From positions 106,761 through 170,760 of the forward strand of contig LFFE01000015.1 in NCBI GenBank assembly GCA_001510385.1: 64,000 nt of DNA, written 5' to 3'. This document shows, piece after piece, positions 54,708-61,525 of the stretch. Position numbers and translations under genes: made by a program. Position 1 is the stretch's first letter. Each line of letters opens with the position of its first letter. The notes beneath the pieces were generated by a model, which searched no databases, was not told where the DNA came from, and saw only the letters and a program-made list of their open reading frames with translations. The DNA is from Actinobacteria bacterium casp-actino5. GTDB taxonomy: Bacteria > Actinomycetota > Acidimicrobiia > Acidimicrobiales > Ilumatobacteraceae.

Positions 54708-56108
54708 TCAGCCGTTAAACGAACGTCCAGTCATCGAGAGCATTGTCTCACCGAACAACTCACTCAAACTCGGATGAGGCTGAATAAAAGCCGCCACCTC
54801 TTCAACTGTTGCTTCCCAGTTCACAGCAAGATAACCACCAGACAGTTGCTCAGTCACCCATGGGCCCACCATGTGAACGCCCAATACTTGACCAGCGGAT
54901 CCGTCTGGATTCTTCTTCGCAATCACTTTGACCATGCCATCGGTTGAACCGACGATCTGTGCTCGGCTATTGAATTTGAACGGGTGCTTTCCGACAACGA
55001 CATCGAGACCGGCTGCTTTTGCCGCATCCTCACCTGGACCCGCCCATGCCACCTCAGGGTCGCAGTAAATCGCCCACGGCACTCGGTCGTAATCGACTGG
55101 CAGCGGTTGCTCACCAAGCAGGTGCTTCACGACCATCACTGCTTCGGCATAAGCCACATGCGCGAGCTGTGGGCTATCGATGAGATCGCCAATTGCATAG
55201 ACACCCGCTTCGGTTGTCTGGCAGTACTCGTCCGTCGTCACAAAGCCCCGATCATCAACAGTGACAACCGTCGCCTCAAGACCAAGTGGAGCACTATTCG
55301 GGCGCCTTCCGACCGACACGATGACGGCGTCGACAGCAAGTTCACCGCCATCGGCAAGATGAACGACCGTGGTGCCATCAGATTGAGGGGTATGGCCCGT
55401 GACGTTCACGCCAGTTCGGATGTCTATTGACTTCTTTTTAAAACTTTTGACGACGACGTTCGCAACATCTGAGTCAAGTCCGGGAAGAATCTTTGGCAAA
55501 CCTTCGAGAATGGTCACCTCAGCACCAAGATCGGCGAACGTTGAAGCAAACTCGCAACCGATTGCGCCACCACCGATCACCGCGATGCGCTGAGGAACGA
55601 CTTCTAGTTCGAGCACCTCATCACTCGTCATAATCGGGCCACCTGGCTCGAACCCAGGGATTGTCCTTGGCAAAGAACCTGCCGCGAGAAGAACATGATT
55701 CCCGGTGACTTCTGTCGTTGAACCATCTTCGTGCCGAACGTCGACACGGCGCCCTGGGCGAAGCGAACCTTCACCATTCAGCACCGTTACCTTACGGGCT
55801 TTGCACATTGAGCCGATTCCAGCAACTAACCCGTCAACGATCTTGCGTTTGCGAGCCTGAGTGACATCGAAGTGCACCTGCGGAGAACTTGATTCGATTC
55901 CGAAGTCAGATGCGTGCTGCACGTGCCGATGGACTGCCGCTGTCTCAAGAAACGCTTTTGCCGGAATACATCCTCTGTTCAAGCAGGTTCCACCAAGTTT
56001 GTCTTTCTCGACAAGTGCAACTGATAATCCAGCAGATGCGGCATACAGAGCGGCCGAATATCCCCCGGGGCCGCCACCGATGACGACTAGGTCAAAGTTC
56101 TCAGACAT
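54708..56108 (-). CDS. lpd: Dihydrolipoamide dehydrogenase (E3)
   Basis: A 466-residue flavoprotein disulfide reductase. FAD binding is in VVIGGGPGGYSAA near residue 8, the redox disulfide is Cys42/Cys47 in GGTCLNRGCIPAK, the NAD site is in VIGGGAIGCEFAS near residue 180, and the catalytic His-Glu is in IQPHPSLSELF near the C-terminus. It reoxidises the lipoyl group on E2 and makes NADH. It is 33 bp upstream of the E2 gene and 6 bp downstream of a small membrane protein gene. Confidence 0.96.
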   Translation of the reverse strand: MSENFDLVVIGGGPGGYSAALYAASAGLSVALVEKDKLGGTCLNRGCIPAKAFLETAAVHRHVQHASDFGIESSSPQVHFDVTQARKRKIVDGLVAGIGSMCKARKVTVLNGEGSLRPGRRVDVRHEDGSTTEVTGNHVLLAAGSLPRTIPGFEPGGPIMTSDEVLELEVVPQRIAVIGGGAIGCEFASTFADLGAEVTILEGLPKILPGLDSDVANVVVKSFKKKSIDIRTGVNVTGHTPQSDGTTVVHLADGGELAVDAVIVSVGRRPNSAPLGLEATVVTVDDRGFVTTDEYCQTTEAGVYAIGDLIDSPQLAHVAYAEAVMVVKHLLGEQPLPVDYDRVPWAIYCDPEVAWAGPGEDAAKAAGLDVVVGKHPFKFNSRAQIVGSTDGMVKVIAKKNPDGSAGQVLGVHMVGPWVTEQLSGGYLAVNWEATVEEVAAFIQPHPSLSELFGETMLSMTGRSFNG

Positions 56109-56114
56109 CGCCTC

Positions 56115-56549
56115 TTACGGTATCGCGTCCGCGCTTGGAGCCAATACCCAACGAGCACGTTCTTCACCGCGTGTGACGAGGAGCACAGCTGGATCGGACG
56201 TTTCATCGGGAAGCACAAACTCCACCTCACAGGACCGACTGAGTTCGGTGGACGAAGCACACGTGTTTGCCTCAGCCATCACCTGCTCTCCGCTGCTGAT
56301 CACCACGAAGGAGTCAGACACGGCGCCATCGTCGACACCCGACAACGTGAGTTTGATGTGCTGTTGAGTTCCTATCCGTTCTGCGTCAAGAACCGTGATG
56401 TTGAGGTCCCCCACCTCGGCGCGAACCCCAAACTCGATCGGGGCCGACGTCTCACCCGTCGAGCCAATTCGAAACACGAGCCCAATGCCGGCTCCAAGAA
56501 TCGCCACCGCGCACCCGACAGACAACAGCAACAACGTTCTCGTTTTCAC
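56115..56549 (-). CDS. Single-pass membrane or secreted protein of unknown function, 144 aa
   Basis: The frame starts MKTRTLLLLSVGCAVAILGAGIGLVF, a membrane anchor or signal peptide, then a beta-rich domain (EFGVRAEVGDLNITVLDAERIG) with a Cys pair (ANTC...RSCEVEF) and a C-terminal ARWVLAPS. The pattern recalls DUF4352-like extracellular domains, but this is not certain. The start GTG 56549 is set by TAACCT lying 7 nt upstream (56562-56557 on the minus strand); a longer frame would overlap the divergent thioredoxin-like gene. It is first in the lpd cluster. Confidence 0.65.
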   Translation of the reverse strand: MKTRTLLLLSVGCAVAILGAGIGLVFRIGSTGETSAPIEFGVRAEVGDLNITVLDAERIGTQQHIKLTLSGVDDGAVSDSFVVISSGEQVMAEANTCASSTELSRSCEVEFVLPDETSDPAVLLVTRGEERARWVLAPSADAIP

Positions 56550-56610
56550 AGCTGTCAGGTTACGCACAGATGGAGAATTTTGAGATACCTCTGTACCTTT
56601 GCCTTCAGCC

Positions 56611-57201
56611 ATGAAGTATCGCTTCGCCTCTTCAACTGTGTGGGTCCTTGCTCTTCTGGGCTCGGCGTGCGCTACAGATGATGGGGACGGGGTTTCAAAC
56701 GAATTTCTTGAGCCCACCGTTGCAGTTGAACCAGTACCATCGACCTCCACTCCGTCTCGTCCAGAGGCCGAGTCGGCGGCGACAGCGCTATCACCTGAGA
56801 AATCAGCAACAGCCCCCGTTGCATACGACTGGACGGCACCGCTCATCGGGGGCGGATCGATCGACCTTGCCGGATATTCAAACTCGGCAGTGGTGCTGTG
56901 GTTCTGGGCACCATATTGAACAACGTGCATGAGAGAAGCCCCCTCGGTCGAGGAGGCATCACAACGTTGGGGCGATTCGATCGAGATTATTGGGGTCGCC
57001 TGGTCAGGTGATCAAGCGACCTACTCGGCTTTTATCGCTGATGGCGGGCTCACCTTCCCGAATATCGACGATACGTCGGGCACTATTTACGAACGTTTTG
57101 GGGTTCCGTACCAGCCTGCCGCGGTGTTAATTCGCCCTGACGGCTCCACCGAACTCATTCGAGGAGTCTTTGAGGCAGATCAACTTCAGGCGCTTCTCTA
57201 G
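56611..57201 (+). CDS. Thioredoxin-like lipoprotein with in-frame TGA, probable selenoprotein (UxxC)
   Basis: A 196-residue thioredoxin-fold lipoprotein if the TGA at 56917-56919 is read as an amino acid. Residues 1-20 are a signal peptide with lipobox LGSAC (Cys20). A Ser/Pro/Ala linker follows, then the TlpA-like fold: VVLWFWAPY, TGA at residue 103, Thr-Thr-Cys106, MREAPSVEEASQRWG, IIGVAWSGDQ, FPNIDDTSGTIYERFGVPYQPAAVLIRPDG. The TGA is exactly at the first Cys of the CxxC motif, and the frame past it is the same and conserved to the stop at 57201. A hairpin at 56938-56957 fits a bacterial SECIS. The alternative is a nonsense mutation or base error changing TGC or TGT. The reducing partner is unknown. 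Confidence 0.75.
56938..56957 (+). promoter_or_regulatory. Candidate bacterial SECIS hairpin
   Basis: GCCCCCTC (56938-56945) pairs with GAGGAGGC (56950-56957) over 7 of 8 positions, with one C-A mismatch, around a GGTC loop (56946-56949). The stem starts 18 nt after the TGA and the loop 26 nt after. Bacterial SECIS elements lie immediately 3' of the UGA, inside the coding frame, with a G in the first two loop positions; GGTC is also the loop core of E. coli fdhF. Confidence 0.65.
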
Positions 57202-57257
57202 CGAACATTTCATCGCTCCGTCTCCTCTCACTAATAATTCACCCCTAAGTTCAGGCC

Positions 57258-58154
57258 ATGCAAATCGTCATTTCAGGAGCCTCTGGACTCGTCGGGACTG
57301 CGCTGCAGGACCAGCTACGACACGAGGGTCACACCGTCATCAGCCTTGTAAGGCGAGCACCCAAGAATGAGAACGAGTCTGAATGGAACCCGTCCTCTGG
57401 CCATGTGGATGACAACGTTCTTTCGAAGGCCGATGCTGTCATCAATCTCTCAGGAGCAGGAATCGGCGACCGCCGCTGGACTCAGAGTTACCGCCGAACT
57501 CTTCTCGAGAGCCGAACTGCAACAACGTCCCTCCTTGCCGCTTCACTCGCAAAGTTGTCGAGTGATGGCAAGCAGCGCTCGCTCCTTAACGCGTCAGCGA
57601 TCGGAATCTACGGAGACCGCGGAGACGACACGGTCGATGAAGCCAGCGAACACGGCACAGGATTTCTTGCCGACATCTGTCTTGATTGGGAGGCTTCAAC
57701 GTCTCCGGCGCAATCTGCCGGGGTTCGAGTTGTACATCTCCGCACGGGGATTGTCATGTCGAAAAAAGGTGGCGTTGTGAAAAAACTATTGCCACTCTTC
57801 AAACTTGGACTGGGAGGCCGGCTTGGTTCAGGGCACCAATGGCAAAGTTGGATTTCAATAGATGACGAAGTCGGCGCCATTTCACACCTCCTCACCAGCG
57901 ACCTGCACGGCCCAGTGAACTTGACCGCGCCGAATCCGGTCACTAACCGCGAGTTCACTGCAGCTCTTGGAAAGGCTGTTCGCCGGCCAACTCTTTTTAG
58001 CGTGCCAGCGTTCGCTCCAAAATTGCTCGTTGGTTCCGAATTCGCCGAACAGCTACTTCTCACTGGACAGCGTGTCCTTCCCACGAAACTCGAGGAGTCT
58101 GGATACGTATTTGCCCATTCGACATTGGATGAGGCATTCGCCGCCCTACTCTGA
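57258..58154 (+). CDS. NAD-dependent epimerase family protein, TIGR01777/YfcH type
   Basis: A 298-residue Rossmann protein: ISGASGLVGTALQDQL at the start, INLSGAGIGDRRWTQSYRRTLLESR near residue 70, ASAIGIYGDRGDD near residue 113 and VHLRTGIVMSKKGGVVKKLLPLF near residue 158. The C-terminal domain with VRRPTLFSVPAFAPKLLVGEFAEQL-like features is typical of TIGR01777 proteins. Their substrate is unknown, although they look like sugar-nucleotide epimerases. TAAGTT lies 6 nt before the ATG. The FAD oxidoreductase gene begins 5 bp after it. Confidence 0.88.
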   Translation: MQIVISGASGLVGTALQDQLRHEGHTVISLVRRAPKNENESEWNPSSGHVDDNVLSKADAVINLSGAGIGDRRWTQSYRRTLLESRTATTSLLAASLAKLSSDGKQRSLLNASAIGIYGDRGDDTVDEASEHGTGFLADICLDWEASTSPAQSAGVRVVHLRTGIVMSKKGGVVKKLLPLFKLGLGGRLGSGHQWQSWISIDDEVGAISHLLTSDLHGPVNLTAPNPVTNREFTAALGKAVRRPTLFSVPAFAPKLLVGSEFAEQLLLTGQRVLPTKLEESGYVFAHSTLDEAFAALL

Positions 58155-58159
58155 CTGAG

Positions 58160-59407
58160 ATGCGATCTTCGTCAGATCATCCAGTCGTCATCGTTGGTGC
58201 TGGCCTTGCAGGCCTGTCGTGCGCCGCAACCCTTCACGGCGCCGGTCTTCCAGTGGTGGTAATCGAATCGAGTGATGGTATTGGTGGGCGTGTACGCACT
58301 GACGAAGTGGACGGATTCTTACTGGATCGCGGCTTCCAGGTTCTCCTCACCGCATATCCAGAGCTTGAACGCCAGTTCAATATCGATGCTCTTGAACTTG
58401 AGGCCTTTGACCCGGGTGCACTTATCCATACCGAACGAGGCGAGTTTGAGTTGGGCGACCCGCTAAAGCAACCTTCGTCTCTCACTCCAACCTTGCGCAC
58501 TGCGCTCTCGCAGGCGGTTGGTTCCCCGGGTGACTTCGTTCGGCTATTGACATTGAGATACCGACTCGCGCGCACGGGTGTACCTACTCTTCTTCGGGGA
58601 CCCGACGTGGCAACCATTGATGCGCTCGTCTCCCTCGGGTTTTCGAGCACATTCATCAATCGATTCTTTCGCCCCCTTGTAGGAGGAATTCAATTAGACC
58701 TTGGTCTCAACACCAGTGCTCGAATGTTTGACACCATCTTGAAGATGCTGTTCTCAGGAAGCGCCGCAGTCCCTCGTCACGGAATGCAGACAATTTCTCA
58801 ACAGCTTGCTCAACAGATTCCAGAACACTTGATTCACCTGCAGGTGCCAGTCCGCTCGGTGTCATCACAAGCAGTCCGTGTCGACTCAGGCGAAATCAGC
58901 GCATCTTCAGTGGTCATCGCAACCGATGGGAACACCGCAGCCGATCTACTCGATCAACCTCGAACCACGCCACGGTCAGCGGGTTGTGTGTGGTTTGATG
59001 CTCCAGAACCGCCCACCAAACGGCGACTCATCGTTCTCGACGGCGAACGTTCGGGCCCCGTTGCAAATGTGGCCGTGATGTCGAACGTGTCGAGCCGCTA
59101 CGCGCCACCAGGTCGACACCTCATCGCTGCCGCCGCTCCTGGATACGGCAAGGCCGACCTCGAGCAACAGGCTCGAGCGCAATTGACATCGTGGTGGGGT
59201 AAGGCCATCGACGGGTGGACCACCCTCCGGGTTGACCACATTGCGTACGGTCAGCCAGATCAGTCACCCGCGTTCTCTCCAAAGAGGACTGTCGAAGTCA
59301 AAGAACACGTCTTTGTCTGTGGGGATCATCGTGATACTGGTTCGATTCAAGGCGCGCTCTATTCAGGGCGCCGATGCGCAAATGCCATTCTCAACGCCCG
59401 CAAATAG
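58160..59407 (+). CDS. FAD-dependent amine oxidase/phytoene desaturase-like oxidoreductase
   Basis: A 415-residue flavoprotein with VIVGAGLAGLSCAATL near residue 10 and GIGGRVRTDEVDGFLLDRGFQVLL, the FAD ADP-binding and second signature of the amine oxidase/protoporphyrinogen oxidase superfamily. FNRFFRPLVGGIQLD-like residues occur near residue 175, and the C-terminal FAD contact is VFVCGDHRDTGSIQGALYSGR. It may desaturate or oxidise a terpenoid, polyamine or porphyrin. TACTCT lies 7 nt before the ATG, inside the end of the previous gene. Substrate unknown. Confidence 0.87.
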   Translation: MRSSSDHPVVIVGAGLAGLSCAATLHGAGLPVVVIESSDGIGGRVRTDEVDGFLLDRGFQVLLTAYPELERQFNIDALELEAFDPGALIHTERGEFELGDPLKQPSSLTPTLRTALSQAVGSPGDFVRLLTLRYRLARTGVPTLLRGPDVATIDALVSLGFSSTFINRFFRPLVGGIQLDLGLNTSARMFDTILKMLFSGSAAVPRHGMQTISQQLAQQIPEHLIHLQVPVRSVSSQAVRVDSGEISASSVVIATDGNTAADLLDQPRTTPRSAGCVWFDAPEPPTKRRLIVLDGERSGPVANVAVMSNVSSRYAPPGRHLIAAAAPGYGKADLEQQARAQLTSWWGKAIDGWTTLRVDHIAYGQPDQSPAFSPKRTVEVKEHVFVCGDHRDTGSIQGALYSGRRCANAILNARK

Positions 59408-59464
59408 CGATACGCCCTATTCAGATTTCAGGAATCGCTAGTATTTCCGCTTCAGGCCACCAAT

Positions 59465-60634
59465 ATGAATACCCCATCACCTTTTTCACTTCCGGCCGGG
59501 TTTCGCGCAATCGTGACCAACATCGGCATCAAGGATTCAACCGACGATCTTGTTGTCGTAGCAGCCGAACATCCAGTTGCTGCGGCGGGCGTGTTCACTC
59601 AAAGTCGGTTTGTCGGCCCCAGCGTTACGGTAAGTCGAGCCCACATCGCCGATCAGCGGGCGACTGCCATGGTCGTTATCTCAAAGAACGCAAATGTGGC
59701 CAACGGCGAGCAAGGAATGAGTGACGCCCACGAGGTCGTTCAACACGTGGCAAGTCTCATCGGATGCGAAGAAACAGACGTGCTCATCGCCTCCACTGGG
59801 GTCATCGGCCGCCCCTATCCAATGGATCGGGTGAGGGCAGGATTTGCTGCGATTGCTGACTATGAGTGGACTGCGCATCTTGACGATGTAGCTAGAGGAA
59901 TCATGACCACAGACACGGTCGAGAAAACCTCTATTGCTCCAATTCATGGAACTGGTGCCGTCGTGGCGGGGGTTGCAAAGGGTGTCGGGATGATCGAACC
60001 GAATATGGCAACGATGATCGCAGTCGTACTAACAGACGCCGATATCTCGTCCAAGGATCTCCATTCCGTATTCAGCCGCGTCGCTGACTCAACGTTCAAC
60101 TGCGTTTCAGTTGATGGAGATACCTCGACAAGCGACACTGCCGTGGTGATGGCTTCCGGCGCCACAGGCGAGGTTCCCCTTGGTGCGTTTGAGGCAGCGC
60201 TCCTACAAGTGTGCACAGACCTTGCACGGCAGATCGCCGCTGATGGAGAAGGCGCAGAGACCCTTATTGAGGTCCTCGTAGATGAGGCGCGAGATGCCGA
60301 ACAGGCACGTCGAGTCGCAAAGTCAATTGTGAACTCGCCACTTGTCAAGACAGCTGTCCACGGAGCCGACCCAAACTGGGGACGCATTGCGATGGCCGTT
60401 GGCAAGGTAAACGATGACGATATCGATCAACGCAATGTGGTGATCCGGATTGGCAATAAGGAACTATTTCCTCGCCAAGTATCTGAACGAGAACTCGAAG
60501 ACCTGTCGTCGTATCTTCGAGCAGACGAAGTGCTCATTCACGTCTCACTTGGAATCAATGACGGCATCGCCAGGGTGTGGGGCTGTGACCTCACAGACGG
60601 CTATGTCCGCATTAACGCGGACTACACCACCTGA
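59465..60634 (+). CDS. argJ: Glutamate N-acetyltransferase/amino-acid acetyltransferase ArgJ
   Basis: A 389-residue Ntn-hydrolase-type enzyme of arginine synthesis that moves the acetyl group from N-acetylornithine to glutamate. The autocatalytic cleavage site is in EPNMATMIAVVLTD with nucleophilic Thr183; cleavage there makes alpha and beta chains. VDGDTSTSDT and AAVHGADPNWGRIAMA-like (HGADPNWGRI) motifs are also present. No other arg genes are nearby, though argC, argB and argD commonly flank argJ. TAGTAT at 59439-59444 may be its -10 with a 20-nt leader. It converges on an SDR gene. Confidence 0.94.
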   Translation: MNTPSPFSLPAGFRAIVTNIGIKDSTDDLVVVAAEHPVAAAGVFTQSRFVGPSVTVSRAHIADQRATAMVVISKNANVANGEQGMSDAHEVVQHVASLIGCEETDVLIASTGVIGRPYPMDRVRAGFAAIADYEWTAHLDDVARGIMTTDTVEKTSIAPIHGTGAVVAGVAKGVGMIEPNMATMIAVVLTDADISSKDLHSVFSRVADSTFNCVSVDGDTSTSDTAVVMASGATGEVPLGAFEAALLQVCTDLARQIAADGEGAETLIEVLVDEARDAEQARRVAKSIVNSPLVKTAVHGADPNWGRIAMAVGKVNDDDIDQRNVVIRIGNKELFPRQVSERELEDLSSYLRADEVLIHVSLGINDGIARVWGCDLTDGYVRINADYTT

Positions 60635-60666
60635 CTGCAAAGAAGTGGACATTTGAAGGCAATGTA

Positions 60667-60690
60667 GGCGCCGGCCGCTTTGCCGACGCC
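60667..60690. terminator. Hairpin between convergent argJ and SDR genes, possible bidirectional terminator
   Basis: GGCGCCGGC (60667-60675) pairs with GCCGACGCC (60682-60690) over 8 of 9 positions around a CGCTTT loop. It is centred in the 62-bp gap between the convergent argJ and SDR stops. The plus-strand side is followed by AAAA and no T-run, so termination strength is uncertain. Confidence 0.5.
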
Positions 60691-60696
60691 AAAACA

Positions 60697-61473
60697 TCAC
60701 TTCGGAGGCATCCGGATGCCACCATCAACGCGAATGGTTTCGGCATTCATGTAGCTATTGGTGATGCATTCAACCACCATTGATGCGAGCTCGTCAGGGA
60801 AGCCGAGACGCTGAGGGAACAGGACTCCGCGCTGAAGATTCGCTTTGAATTGCTCGCTGGCTTCACCCTCACCATAAATCGGCGTATCAATCAAGCCTGG
60901 AGCCACTGTGTTTACTCGAACGCCAACAGCCGCAAGGTCACGAGCGATGGGAAGTGTCATTCCAACAACACCACCCTTTGATGCCGAGTACGAAGCCTGA
61001 CCAATCTGACCGTCGAAGGCTGCAACAGAGGCAAGGTTGACAATTGCACCGCGCTCACCAAACTCATCCGGCTCGTTCCGGCTCATTGCCGTTGCGCCGA
61101 GGCGGATGCAATCAAATGTTCCGATGAGGTTGATGTTGATCACGCGAGCGAATGCCTCGAGGTTTGCGGCGGAGTCATAACTGCCGTCCTTACCGACCGT
61201 GCGCTGTGCCCAGCCAATTCCAGCTGAGTTCACGAGTGCTTTCAACGGACCCATACTCGTTGCCATCTCAATGGCGTTAATGATGTCGTCGGTATTGGTG
61301 ACGTCAACTTTGCAGAACGCGCCGCCGATTTCGTCGGCAACTGCGTTACCCGCTTCCTCTTGGAGGTCTGCGACAACGACCTTCGCGCCCTTGGCTGCCA
61401 ACTGACGGGCTGCCGCTGCGCCGATACCAGATGCGCCACCGGTTACTACTGCACTGCTTCCATTGAGTTCCAT
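60697..61473 (-). CDS. SDR family oxidoreductase, 3-hydroxyacyl-CoA dehydrogenase type II-like
   Basis: A 258-residue short-chain dehydrogenase. TGGASGIGAAAARQL is near residue 11, KVVVADLQEEAG marks NAD(H) use (Asp after beta2), NSAGIGWA replaces NNAG, and the catalytic set includes YSASKGG near residue 158-162. The insert with NEPDEFGERGAIVNLASVAAFDG resembles type II 3-hydroxyacyl-CoA dehydrogenases (HSD17B10). The start ATG 61473 is supported by TATCGT 6 nt upstream; a GTG at 61497 is disfavoured. Substrate inferred only. Confidence 0.9.
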   Translation of the reverse strand: MELNGSSAVVTGGASGIGAAAARQLAAKGAKVVVADLQEEAGNAVADEIGGAFCKVDVTNTDDIINAIEMATSMGPLKALVNSAGIGWAQRTVGKDGSYDSAANLEAFARVININLIGTFDCIRLGATAMSRNEPDEFGERGAIVNLASVAAFDGQIGQASYSASKGGVVGMTLPIARDLAAVGVRVNTVAPGLIDTPIYGEGEASEQFKANLQRGVLFPQRLGFPDELASMVVECITNSYMNAETIRVDGGIRMPPK

Positions 61474-61525
61474 GCTCGAACGATAGGCCACGGCCACCCA
61501 GTTCCACCCAATTGGGGCATGAACA

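Noticed and set aside
56610..56613. Apparent overlap of two divergent start codons sharing CATG (minus start 56612, plus start 56611)
   Set aside because: The minus-strand gene has a better start at GTG 56549, 7 nt after a TAACCT hexamer, leaving a 61-bp promoter gap between the two genes.
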